Assembly (NCBI GenBank): GCA_011049455.1
Contig: DSBL01000092.1
Coordinates: 1-50,203, forward strand
Direction of reading: 5' to 3'
Length of the DNA stretch: 50,203 bases
From: Desulfonatronum sp.
GTDB lineage: Bacteria; Desulfobacterota; Desulfovibrionia; Desulfovibrionales; Desulfonatronaceae
Shown here: piece after piece, positions 1-11,131 of the stretch
Layout of the letters: every line of letters starts with the position of its first letter
Position numbering within the stretch: the first letter of the stretch is position 1
Program-made: the position numbers and the translations under genes
The notes under the pieces: generated by a model
What the model was told of the DNA's origin: nothing
Seen by the model: only the letters and a program-made list of their open reading frames with translations
Databases searched by the model: none

Positions 1-1
1 G

Positions 2-745
2 GATACGAATACGGGCGGATACTATTCGTACAATACCGACAGACTGCTGTTGCTGCTCAGGCAGGACGGAAACAGCTCCCTGATCTCCATCAGCAGACAA
101 ACCGACCAGTCTTCTGTTGGACGAAAGGGTGTGGTGCTCGGGGATGATGCTGACTGGAATTATTACTATTCCAACGAGGAAGGGCTGACCAAAAGCGGTC
201 TGGGTTGGGTCAATTCCTATATATTCGACTCCTTTTCCGTGACCGTGCTCTCCGCCAGTCAAACCGATCCAGCTCGATCCCAGCATGTGATGTTCAAGTG
301 GGTCAGAGCCGGATGGTCAGGAATCAACATGGTTCGGACGGAACACGTCCGGAACGGATGCATGCGCTTTGCACAAAGCCTGACCAAGTTAATGGAGTCG
401 CAACGGCTTCCGGATATCCAAACCATCGTTGCCATGGCAGACCATGTTTTGTCCATGGACCAGGCTGACCTGGAAGCAACCCTGGAACCCTATGTTCAGG
501 CCCTGCAAAAATTAAGCGCCGAAGACCCCATTCTTTCCCGGCCTTCCTTCAGAAACGTCGTCCAGGAGAACCCGTTGGCGCACTATTCCCTGGAGGCGAA
601 ACAAAGCCTGATCATGAAGGAGTATATGAAGGCCAGCATCGGCATGCCCGCCCTGCTGACGCTCTCCGAGAAATTATTCCCCGTTTTCGTCGCTTGGCAA
701 GAGGAGATGAACAACCCTCCTTTCTATCAAAGCAGCCTGGATTGA
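2..745 (+). CDS. Unrecognised protein, 5' end outside the window
   Basis: The reading frame is open from base 2 and runs to a TGA at 743-745, so the start lies upstream of the window; the TTG at 50 is internal and has no ribosome binding site. About 247 residues are visible. The first ~70 are rich in Tyr, Ser, Asp and Asn, resembling a beta-rich domain, and the C-terminal ~130 look helical (segments such as FAQSLTKLMESQ and VMADHVLSMDQADLEATLEP-like acidic helices). I do not recognise a family. It converges on gyrA with 85 bases between the stops and no clear terminator. That it is a real gene is inferred from the long open frame and normal residue composition. Confidence 0.6.
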   Translation, partial: DTNTGGYYSYNTDRLLLLLRQDGNSSLISISRQTDQSSVGRKGVVLGDDADWNYYYSNEEGLTKSGLGWVNSYIFDSFSVTVLSASQTDPARSQHVMFKWVRAGWSGINMVRTEHVRNGCMRFAQSLTKLMESQRLPDIQTIVAMADHVLSMDQADLEATLEPYVQALQKLSAEDPILSRPSFRNVVQENPLAHYSLEAKQSLIMKEYMKASIGMPALLTLSEKLFPVFVAWQEEMNNPPFYQSSLD

Positions 746-830
746 CAGGGCTCTCGCTTGGTGCAGGCAAAGAAAGCAGGGTGACCGGAAGCGCACGACA
801 ACATGCCCCAATTCCGGACGGACGGATTCA

Positions 831-3272
831 CTATTCCTCTTCCTCTGTGTCCAAAAGCCCCTTATCGTCGATACGGTCAAAGCCGACAACAATCATCTCC
901 GGATCCATGCGCACCAGAAAAACCCCTTGCGCGTCCCGTCCCACTCGACTGATGCCTGACACCTTCGTGCGAATAATCTTTCCAGCGCTGGTCAGCAAAA
1001 GCAATTCGTCTTCGGGCTGAACAAGAACTGAACCCACCACGTGTCCGGTCTTGGGCGTGACGCGCATATTAATCACCCCTTTGCCGCCTCTGGACTGCAT
1101 CCGATAATTCTCCAAAAGCGTTCGTTTGCCATAGCCGTTGGCAGAAACCGTGAGAATTTCCTGGCGTTGGTCATCGCCGGTGACCACGCAGGAAACAACC
1201 TGATCGTCCTTGGACAAAGCAATGCCGCGCACACCGGAAGTGCTTCTGCCCGTGGACCGAATTTCCGAATTGGAAAAGTGGATGGATTTGCCCTGCATGG
1301 TAATCAACACCACCTCTGCTTCCGTGGATATCTCGCGGACCGTGATCAATTCGTCTTCCGGATTGAGATTGACCGCCTTCAATCCGCTTTGTCTGCAGTT
1401 CACGTATAGCTGTGCCTGGGAACGCTTGACCATCCCCTTTCTCGTGGCAAAAAGAAAATCCTTGTCCGTGGCAAAATCACGAATAGTCATGGCCGTGGCG
1501 ATAAACTCATCCTTGTCCAATGGCAGAAGGTTGGAAACGTGGGACCCCTTGGCCGTTCGCGAACCTTCCGGGATGTTGTAGGCCTTGAACTGATACATCC
1601 TGCCCTTGTTCGTGAACAACAGGATGTAGTTATGATTCGTGGTGGTGAAGACCTGGGAAATGATGTCCTCAGAGACCGTGGACACGCCATAGATGCCCTT
1701 GCCGCCCCGTTTCTGCTGCTGGTAGATGTCCATGGGCGTGCGTTTGATATAGCCTCTCTGGGACAGGGTGACCACTACTTCGGTATTGCCTATCAAATCC
1801 TCCATATTGATGGAATTGGGATCTTCCTCCACGATGATGGATTTTCTGGGAGAGGCAAACCCTTTCTTGAGTTCGGTCAATTCATCACGGATGACCTGGA
1901 TGAGCACTTCCTGGTTCTGCAGAATGCTTTGCAAGTATTCGATCCTTTTGATCAGCTCCTGGTATTCGGCCAACAGCTTGTCCCGCTCCAGGTTGGTCAG
2001 GCGCTGCAGTCGCATGTCCAGGATGGCTTGGCATTGCGGATCGGTAAAGCCGAACCGCTTGATCAGCTTTTCCTTGGCCTCAGCCGGTGTCTTGGAGGAT
2101 TTAATCAGTTGGATGACTTCGTCGATATTCTCCAAGGCGATCTTCAAACCTTCCAAAATATGGGCGCGCTGTTCAGCCTTGTTCAGATCGAACTTGGTTC
2201 TGTTCAGCACCACTTCCTTACGGTGATCGATAAACAGCGACAGGATGTCTTTTAAGTTCAAAAGTTGCGGACGATTACGCACAACGGCCAGCATGTTGAT
2301 GCCGAACCACGTTTCCAGCGGCGTAAATTTGTATAAGGAATTGATGACTATATCCGGAATGGCCGTTTTCTTGAGATCAAGCACGATCCGGATCCCGTTG
2401 CGGTCGGATTCGTCACGCAGATCACTGATGCCCTCAATCTTTTTTTCGTGAACTATCTGGGCGATCTTTTCCACCAATACGGACTTGTTCAAAGCATAGG
2501 GAATTTCCTTGATAATGATGGATTCCCCCTGCTTTCCACGTTCTTCAATCTCGACCTTGCCCCGGATCTTGATGGATCCTTTTCCTGTTTTATAGGCATC
2601 AATGATGCCGTGCCGACCATAGATGAACGCACCGGTGGGAAAATCCGGGCCTTTGATCAGTTCCATCAGGTCCGTGATCTCAGCGTCCGGATTGCGCAGC
2701 AGAAGCAACAGTCCGTCGATCAATTCTCCAAGGTTGTGCGGCGGAATGTTCGTGGCCATGCCCACGGCGATGCCGGATGATCCGTTGAGCAGCAGGTTAG
2801 GCACCTTTGTGGGCAGGATTTCCGGTTCTTCCAGGGTGTTGTCATAGTTTTGCCGAAAGGGAACGGTCTGTTTTTCAATGTCCTGCAAAAACTCGGCTGT
2901 CAGCTTGGCCATGCGCACCTCGGTGTATCGCATGGCCGCCGCGGAATCACCGTCAATGGAGCCGAAGTTTCCTTGCCCGTCCACCAGTGGTTCGCGCATG
3001 GAAAAACTTTGGGCCAGGCGAACCATTGCGTCATACACGGCACTGTCCCCATGGGGATGGTATTTACCAATCACGTCGCCGACAATGCGCGCGGATTTTT
3101 TATACGGGCGATTAAAGGTATTCCCCAGGTCATGCATGGCGAAAAGGATTCGCCGATGAACAGGCTTGAGCCCGTCACGGACATCCGGAATGGCCCTTCC
3201 AATAATGACGCTCAAGGAATACTCCAGATATGAGCGCTGCATTTCCTCTTCGATGAAAATGGTGTTCTTCAC
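831..3272 (-). CDS. gyrA: DNA gyrase subunit A
   Basis: Breakage-reunion subunit of the A2B2 gyrase that introduces negative supercoils. The protein is 813 residues, a normal length. The winged-helix/tower region opens with [21 protein letters not shown]; the quinolone-region helix [12 protein letters not shown] (residues 72-83) keeps the Ser and Asp that are mutated in resistant strains; the catalytic tyrosine is Tyr116 in AAMRYTEVR. The C-terminal pinwheel carries the GyrA box QKRGGKG, which separates gyrase from topoisomerase IV ParC. The start is GTG at 3272, with GGAG five bases upstream. It lies 152 bases downstream of gyrB on the same strand. The protein ends in an acidic tail (DTEEEE). 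Confidence 0.97.
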   Translation of the reverse strand: MKNTIFIEEEMQRSYLEYSLSVIIGRAIPDVRDGLKPVHRRILFAMHDLGNTFNRPYKKSARIVGDVIGKYHPHGDSAVYDAMVRLAQSFSMREPLVDGQGNFGSIDGDSAAAMRYTEVRMAKLTAEFLQDIEKQTVPFRQNYDNTLEEPEILPTKVPNLLLNGSSGIAVGMATNIPPHNLGELIDGLLLLLRNPDAEITDLMELIKGPDFPTGAFIYGRHGIIDAYKTGKGSIKIRGKVEIEERGKQGESIIIKEIPYALNKSVLVEKIAQIVHEKKIEGISDLRDESDRNGIRIVLDLKKTAIPDIVINSLYKFTPLETWFGINMLAVVRNRPQLLNLKDILSLFIDHRKEVVLNRTKFDLNKAEQRAHILEGLKIALENIDEVIQLIKSSKTPAEAKEKLIKRFGFTDPQCQAILDMRLQRLTNLERDKLLAEYQELIKRIEYLQSILQNQEVLIQVIRDELTELKKGFASPRKSIIVEEDPNSINMEDLIGNTEVVVTLSQRGYIKRTPMDIYQQQKRGGKGIYGVSTVSEDIISQVFTTTNHNYILLFTNKGRMYQFKAYNIPEGSRTAKGSHVSNLLPLDKDEFIATAMTIRDFATDKDFLFATRKGMVKRSQAQLYVNCRQSGLKAVNLNPEDELITVREISTEAEVVLITMQGKSIHFSNSEIRSTGRSTSGVRGIALSKDDQVVSCVVTGDDQRQEILTVSANGYGKRTLLENYRMQSRGGKGVINMRVTPKTGHVVGSVLVQPEDELLLLTSAGKIIRTKVSGISRVGRDAQGVFLVRMDPEMIVVGFDRIDDKGLLDTEEEE

Positions 3273-3424
3273 AATATCTCCGCTGTCAATTTATGTCATA
3301 TGATTTCAGGATGTTTGCCGGCAATATCCAGGTTTCAAACACGTGCCTTGAAAACCGGCATTGATCTTCACTTCCGGCAGCCCAACCCTTCGCAGAGAGG
3401 GTGCACGCTATTTCCCCGTGATCA

Positions 3425-5824
<2,400 letters not shown>

Positions 5825-5837
5825 TTAATATTTAAAA

Positions 5838-6995
5838 TTATATGTCTTTTTCAGTATATACGACATCTTCAGTTATTTTCATAGGCATTATCAATACACT
5901 GTAATTTTGATCTTCATTACCTGTAACAAAGCAAGGTCCTTCGGAATTTGTAAAATGAAAATGTAATTTTTCTGATTTGAAATGCGACAAAATTTCCATA
6001 ATATCCTTGGTTGGAAAAGCAATTTTTTTCAAATCTCCTTTGAATTCTACATCAATATACTCATTTGCCTCTCCTTTTTCATCCGAATGAACATCCATTT
6101 GAAGCAAGTTTTCTGAAAATTCAAAATATGTACAAATACTGTTATCAGTATTAAAAATAGAAATTCTATCCAATGCGTCAATCAATAATTTTTTATCAAC
6201 ATTCATACTACTTGGATTATCTGATATATATTTTGCCAATAATTCCTTATGGTCAGGAAAATCATATTGCGTTAAAGGTATACTGATATTTTCGATTTTA
6301 TCGAATGACCTGCAATACAGTTTATTATTGGAAATATTTATCTCTATTTCTTTTTGCGGCATCATTCTTCTCAAATCACCAAGATATTTCTTCATGATAA
6401 GTATTCCCTGTTCAGGAATAATGTTTTCCAAGCCATTTTTTTCCAACTGAAATAATGCCAACTGATGGCCATTTAAGCCGCAAAAATCAATTTTTTGTTC
6501 TTTCTCTGAAAATTTTACAAACATACAATTAATGGCCCGCATTACTTCATCATCACTGATGGAAAAAAAGACGCTATCAATAACATCGGAAAATGATTCT
6601 CCATGCCAAAAAACAGAATGCTCTTCCGGGAAAGTGGAAAGTGGTTGAAACCAATAATTTTCATTAATTGGGAGGACATATTTTCGTTTGTTTTGCTTGA
6701 CGTGCAACTTTTTTGATTCTTCTTCCACTTGGAAGAGCAATTCTCCGGGGTGTAATTTTCTTATCAAATCATACAAATGGCGACCATTCACGCCCACGAG
6801 ACCATCATTATCAATCTGCGCTTGATAACTACCATAAAATTCGATGTTGGAGTCCGTGGCCATGATCTGCAGTTGGCCTGATTCAGCCTTGAACCAAACC
6901 GAACGCAAAAAAACCGCTCCTGTTTTCACGGTGGTTATTTGAGCCGCCTGATGTAATCCGGGAAGAATATCTTCCTTCTGTATTGTAAATTTCAT
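5838..6995 (-). CDS. dnaN: DNA polymerase III beta subunit (sliding clamp)
   Basis: Ring-shaped processivity clamp of the replicase. The 385 residues match the family length and its three-fold repeat layout: it starts MKFTIQKEDILPGL, contains the GVNGRHLYDLIRKL segment typical of domain 1, and ends near SVLIMPMKI, the usual clamp C-terminus, followed by a 12-residue acidic extension. The start is ATG 6995 with AAAGGAG seven bases upstream. It begins the dnaN-gyrB-gyrA series; dnaA, the usual upstream neighbour, is absent. Base composition is extreme: 6001-6180 holds 53 G or C in 180 bases (29%), against 72% in 20041-20100, with matching AAA/AAT/TTT codon preference. Confidence 0.95.
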   Translation of the reverse strand: MKFTIQKEDILPGLHQAAQITTVKTGAVFLRSVWFKAESGQLQIMATDSNIEFYGSYQAQIDNDGLVGVNGRHLYDLIRKLHPGELLFQVEEESKKLHVKQNKRKYVLPINENYWFQPLSTFPEEHSVFWHGESFSDVIDSVFFSISDDEVMRAINCMFVKFSEKEQKIDFCGLNGHQLALFQLEKNGLENIIPEQGILIMKKYLGDLRRMMPQKEIEINISNNKLYCRSFDKIENISIPLTQYDFPDHKELLAKYISDNPSSMNVDKKLLIDALDRISIFNTDNSICTYFEFSENLLQMDVHSDEKGEANEYIDVEFKGDLKKIAFPTKDIMEILSHFKSEKLHFHFTNSEGPCFVTGNEDQNYSVLIMPMKITEDVVYTEKDI

Positions 6996-7205
6996 TTTTA
7001 AACTCCTTTTATTGATTGTCGAAAATGTTGTGCTTAATGATGTTAATATTTTGTTTTTATTGAATAAATTATCATCTTGCTAATGTTTTTAAAAAAATAA
7101 ACCTGTTCTTAAAAAGATTCAGTGAAAAAAAATTGCTTCCAAGATTACCAGAGGAACAGTAAATTCCGCACCCTTGTGCATATATTGAATATCATAAAGA
7201 AATAA
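6996..7205. other. AT-rich noncoding stretch upstream of dnaN
   Basis: About 210 bases with long runs of A or T (for example near 7088-7095, 7121-7130 and 7209-7217). It must hold the dnaN promoter and leader, but I could not pick one convincing promoter because A/T hexamers are everywhere. No DnaA box (TTATCCACA) was found in it. It could be an easily melted region near an origin, but nothing seen proves that. Confidence 0.5.
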
Positions 7206-7709
7206 CTATATTTTTTTTGAAAAGTGCGGTGCGAAAGATTTTCCTCTTCTTGACACTCCGGAACAGCATGCCTTTAATGCGCAGGAAGGACATCCATCTT
7301 TCCACGGCCAGTACGTCACGGTTGCATACACCCTGTTGAGTTGTCCGGTGGGGTGAAGATGCAACCCCAGTCTTCCCAGGGTTTCGTTCATTTGGGATGT
7401 GGAGAAAGGCACTGGCGCACATTCATGGACTGATATTTCAGGCAAAAATTTTTGCAGCTGTAATGTCAAGGTCAGCAAGACTTTTTCGTGCAGGAGAAAG
7501 CCCTCACTGGGTGACAATTGCCAAATGTGATCAACAACACGCTCAATTTCCTGGTCAAACCAAACAACCAAAAAAGCGTTTCGAGCAGGGGGAAGAATGC
7601 AGACGCGCAGATGATAAAAAAGGTCGTATGAAGAAATATAATTATTAATCACAAAGAGATAGCCCTTATCCCCATCAGGAATTCCGGAAATATGATTGCA
7701 TGTAACCAT
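7206..7709 (-). CDS. Hypothetical protein with a cysteine-rich C-terminus
   Basis: Encodes 167 residues I cannot assign to a family. The N-terminal half alternates hydrophobic and polar residues like a small alpha/beta domain (GYLFVINNYISSYDLFYHL, AFLVVWFDQEIERVVDHIW). The C-terminus carries a compact cysteine motif, CPSCALKACC, followed by a basic tail, which could bind a metal; this is inference. The ATG at 7709 lacks a clear Shine-Dalgarno. It lies directly upstream of dnaN on the same strand, in the position where dnaA is usually found, but it has no AAA+ or DnaA helix-turn-helix motifs and is far too short to be DnaA. Confidence 0.55.
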   Translation of the reverse strand: MVTCNHISGIPDGDKGYLFVINNYISSYDLFYHLRVCILPPARNAFLVVWFDQEIERVVDHIWQLSPSEGFLLHEKVLLTLTLQLQKFLPEISVHECAPVPFSTSQMNETLGRLGLHLHPTGQLNRVYATVTYWPWKDGCPSCALKACCSGVSRRGKSFAPHFSKKI

Positions 7710-8064
7710 ACCGTGATAACTGAAAGGATGAATACCTTAATTATCGATTATTTTCCAGGCCGCATTATCTCATTTTCTTCAATAGTTAAAGACGGATACA
7801 ATAACTTCATTTTTGATGCTAACAAATCTTTTGCCGGCAGATGAATGTCGTGTTTTTATGTATTGATCCCAGCATGTTGCATAGGGACGCCCAGAAGGCG
7901 TCTTGATGATCCTCAAGATTGTCAAAAGGCCAAAAACGTGATGAATAATTTGTGATGAAGGATTATTGGCGGGAAATGAGCGCCGGTGACGAGGCTGGGC
8001 AAACCGGGGCATCCCCTTTAAACGTTTCCATGCGAAATACCGCGGACTTTTGGGAGAAACGGGT
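7710..8064. other. Intergenic region between divergent genes
   Basis: About 355 bases without a supported gene, between the minus-strand hypothetical and the plus-strand aminotransferase, so it should contain two divergent promoters. Visible elements are a small perfect hairpin, GACGCC-N5-GGCGTC (7886-7902), and a direct repeat GTGATGAA around 7938-7960. Neither matches a site I can name. Moderately AT-rich. Confidence 0.5.
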
Positions 8065-9207
8065 ATGAGTCGATTGCGATGTTCGGAGATGAAGCCGTTT
8101 TATGTTATGGAAGTACTGGAAAAGTGCCAGAGTCTGGGCTGCGATGGTCCGGATGTTATCCACATGGAGATAGGCGAACCTGATTTCGACACTCCCGAAT
8201 GCATCAAGCAGGCTGCCTGCAAAGCCCTGATGGACGGACACACTCACTACACCCATAGCCAGGGAATTATTGAATTGCGGGAGGCGATATGCCGCCATTA
8301 TGAAAAAAACTATGGAATCTGCATTCATCCAGATCAAATTTTGGTTACCGCCGGCACATCTCCGGCTATGTTTTTAGTTTTTTCGGCCCTGCTGGCCATG
8401 GGTGAGGAAGTGATCGTGTCCGACCCCCATTATGCCTGCTACCCGAATTTTGTTCGATTCGTCGGAGGGAATCCCGTATTCGTTCCCGTCATGGAGGAAG
8501 ACGGGTTTCAGTATCGTCCGGAAGAGGTTCTTTCCAGGATGACCCAGCGAACAAAAGCCATCCTGATCAATTCCCCTTCCAATCCGACGGGAACCATGCT
8601 TTCCGATGAACGAATGAATGCCCTGAAGGATCTTGGACCATGGATTCTTTCCGACGAGATTTACCACGGTTTGGTGTACGAAGGCCGGGAGCGATGCATT
8701 CTTGAATTCACGGACAGGGCTTTTGTTTTCAATGGGTTTTCCAAAGCCTATGCCATGACAGGATGGCGTTTAGGCTATGTAATAGCGCCTCGAAAGTTCA
8801 TTCCCACCCTGCGCATTTTGCACCAGAATTTTTTTATTTCCGCTAATGCCGTGGCCCAGTGGGCGGGCATTGCCGCTCTTGAAGAAGCCGGTCCGGACGT
8901 GGTTCAAATGCGCTCCATGTATGATCAACGCCGTCGTTTTTTGGTGCACCGATTACGACAGCTTGGTCTGGGCGTGCAGGTGGAACCAACAGGGGCGTTT
9001 TATGTCCTGGCCAATGTCCGGCATGTTTCCATGGATTCTCTGAGGCTGGCCTTTGATATCCTCGAAAAAGTCCGTCTGGGCGTTGCGCCAGGGCTTGACT
9101 TCGGGTGTAATGCTGAGGGTTTTTTACGGTTTTCCTATGCCAACTCCCTGGAAAACCTGGAAGAAGGAATGGAACGCATGGAGACGTATCTTAACAATTA
9201 CGGATAG
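8065..9207 (+). CDS. Class I/II PLP-dependent aminotransferase
   Basis: Fold-type I aminotransferase (aspartate aminotransferase superfamily), 380 residues. Visible motifs are MEIGEPDFDTP near the N-terminus, the cofactor-phosphate region VTAGTSPAM, INSPSNPTG with the conserved Asn, the Asp/Tyr of LSDEIYHGLVY, and the PLP lysine in NGFSKAYAMTGWRLGY; the carboxylate-binding Arg is in GFLRFSYANS. The start is ATG 8065, with GGGAG eight bases upstream; an in-frame TTG at 8050 lacks this support. Substrate cannot be told from sequence; aspartate, alanine or aromatic amino acids are all possible. It precedes the two GTPase genes by 91 bases and may be cotranscribed with them. Confidence 0.9.
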   Translation: MSRLRCSEMKPFYVMEVLEKCQSLGCDGPDVIHMEIGEPDFDTPECIKQAACKALMDGHTHYTHSQGIIELREAICRHYEKNYGICIHPDQILVTAGTSPAMFLVFSALLAMGEEVIVSDPHYACYPNFVRFVGGNPVFVPVMEEDGFQYRPEEVLSRMTQRTKAILINSPSNPTGTMLSDERMNALKDLGPWILSDEIYHGLVYEGRERCILEFTDRAFVFNGFSKAYAMTGWRLGYVIAPRKFIPTLRILHQNFFISANAVAQWAGIAALEEAGPDVVQMRSMYDQRRRFLVHRLRQLGLGVQVEPTGAFYVLANVRHVSMDSLRLAFDILEKVRLGVAPGLDFGCNAEGFLRFSYANSLENLEEGMERMETYLNNYG

Positions 9208-9298
9208 ATGGGAGACATCAGCAGAATAAGGGCAACGACCACAGGATGTCAGCGGGATTTTTCTGGGCGTATTTTTTCACGTTTTGAAAAAGGTTATC

Positions 9299-11131
9299 AT
9301 GCAGGATGTGACCGGACAACTTTCGAGTGAACCTGAAAAATTGCGTCTTCAACTTACGCAGATTCTGGTTCTCGCCTCCAGGATACATCAAGCCCTTGAG
9401 GTTGATACTCCCCTGGAAGAGCTGCCAGGGTGGCGGGAATTGGCCGGCAAGCCGGAACGGCTTATAATGCATCAGGATAAACCATGCCTTGTTTCCGTAA
9501 TTTTTGGTCCAAGCGGTTCTGGAAAAAGCACCATTTTTCATCTTTTGACGGGAATTGACGTACCCCGCGGAGAGACACGCAGGCCCATGACCCGCAATAC
9601 CGTAGCGGCTATACCGCGGGTTCTTCAGGAAGTTGTTGATTTGAACGCTCTTTTTCCAGGCTTCACCGCGTTTCCCCTGACAGATCATTCCGTGCTCGAA
9701 AATGCGCCATTTTCTGGTTCATTATTCTATTATGCGTTTTATGACCAAATGGATGCATGTCTGGCGTGGCTGATTTTGGTTGATGTGCCTGACTTCAATA
9801 CAGTGGAGCGCCAAAATTGGGACAAGGCGGAAAAAATGCTGCGTCGTTCGGAAACAGTGATCTTCGTAGTCCATCCAGAGGCCTACAAGGATGAAGCGGT
9901 TGTTTCCCAGCTGCATGCTTGCTGTTGTCATGCCGGCTTTTTGGCCTATGTGTTGACCAAGGTCCCATCGGAAAACGCGTTTTCCACGGCAGAGGAAATA
10001 TGGCGGGATTTGATGAAGTTCGTAAAGCATGATCCACGGTTTCAGGCAACGCGTGCGGATGGTCGAACTGCCGAAACATTTCTGGAAAGCGCCGTGGCAT
10101 ATTTTGCTCCACGCAGCTCATCCTTGAACATCCAACAAATCCAGCCAATGCATGCGGGTTCACCGGATTTTACATCCCTGCTCAAGGGACATTCCGGAAT
10201 CCAAATCTACTGGTCAAATCTTTTGGAAACCGCAGGATCCGGCATCTCCTCCGTGGCCTTGCTGGCCGAAAGTGCGCTGGAAACGCAAAGAAGCTTGGAA
10301 CAGGCCCTGGAACTGGTTGAAGGCCGCCTATCCATGGTTGGCCAACGCATCGCAGGCTTGCAGTTTCCTGCGGGAGAACTCGTGGAAACCATCATTCAAA
10401 CCATCAAAACAAGTAGGCCGAGATGGTTGCGGATGATTTCCCTGCCCTTGTCGTCCGTAGCCGGCTTGTTTTCCTCCACCAAGGCACTGTTGGCGAGATT
10501 GCGAAGCAGGGATCACAAGCAGATGCTCAAGGACCGTGCTGTGCTGGAAAAAGAACGCTTGATTGAGGCGGTGGAAGTGCTTGTTGCCCAATGGCGGTCT
10601 GATTTTTCATCCGAATCCATGCATGGGTTGTTGAAGGTTGACAATTGCCGCCGTGTTGTTGCGGCATTTGCCGAGAAACAATTACCTGAACCGCACAGCG
10701 AGTGGAAGAAAGCGATTCACCAGGATGTTCAGCGCTGGGTGCAAAAAAATCCCTGGTACGGCTCCGTATTGGGCACCTTGTCCGAGATGTTGGTCCTTTT
10801 GGGAGGGGCGGCACTGGTTCTGGATTTGGCTTTTTCCGGCGGTCTTACTCACCTTGGCGTGGGGGCAGCAGCCGGTGCGGGCAGTGTCGGCGCAGGCACG
10901 GTCCTGAAATTGTTCGAGGAGTTGAAAATGAAAGATATTCTTGAAAAGGCCGACAGGAAATGGCGCACCCAGCGAGCACACGAATTGACCGACCATCTCC
11001 GCAAGCACCTTGCCGACCCCCTTGTGGGAAATGCTTGGCGGGATAAACTGAATAAGATTATCGCAGCCGACCCCAGCGCCTGTTTACGAGCCTGCGAGAG
11101 TCTGCGGACCCACTGGATGACAGGCAAATGA
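9299..11131 (+). CDS. Dynamin-like membrane GTPase, first of a tandem pair
   Basis: Large P-loop NTPase, 610 residues. G1 is GPSGSGKST (residues 70-78), G2 probably the Thr of RPMTRNT, and G3 DVPDFN (162-167). The expected G4 (N/T)KxD is TKVP (220-223), so the guanine-contacting Asp is missing. A long helical middle region follows, then a Gly/Ala-rich hydrophobic stretch at about 487-537 that could insert into the membrane like a dynamin paddle, and a basic C-terminal helix. Start ATG 9299 has AAGG five bases upstream; a TTG at 9284 is weaker. Its stop overlaps the next GTPase start (ATGA), so the two are translationally coupled. Role is inferred: membrane remodelling or tethering as a heteromeric pair. 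Confidence 0.75.
   Translation: MQDVTGQLSSEPEKLRLQLTQILVLASRIHQALEVDTPLEELPGWRELAGKPERLIMHQDKPCLVSVIFGPSGSGKSTIFHLLTGIDVPRGETRRPMTRNTVAAIPRVLQEVVDLNALFPGFTAFPLTDHSVLENAPFSGSLFYYAFYDQMDACLAWLILVDVPDFNTVERQNWDKAEKMLRRSETVIFVVHPEAYKDEAVVSQLHACCCHAGFLAYVLTKVPSENAFSTAEEIWRDLMKFVKHDPRFQATRADGRTAETFLESAVAYFAPRSSSLNIQQIQPMHAGSPDFTSLLKGHSGIQIYWSNLLETAGSGISSVALLAESALETQRSLEQALELVEGRLSMVGQRIAGLQFPAGELVETIIQTIKTSRPRWLRMISLPLSSVAGLFSSTKALLARLRSRDHKQMLKDRAVLEKERLIEAVEVLVAQWRSDFSSESMHGLLKVDNCRRVVAAFAEKQLPEPHSEWKKAIHQDVQRWVQKNPWYGSVLGTLSEMLVLLGGAALVLDLAFSGGLTHLGVGAAAGAGSVGAGTVLKLFEELKMKDILEKADRKWRTQRAHELTDHLRKHLADPLVGNAWRDKLNKIIAADPSACLRACESLRTHWMTGK

Noticed and set aside
8156-8164. Perfect DnaA box TTATCCACA near dnaN
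   Set aside because: It lies inside the aminotransferase gene and is a single copy; about 0.4 perfect copies are expected by chance in 50 kb on both strands. No cluster accompanies it apart from a near match (TTATCCCCA) around 7665.
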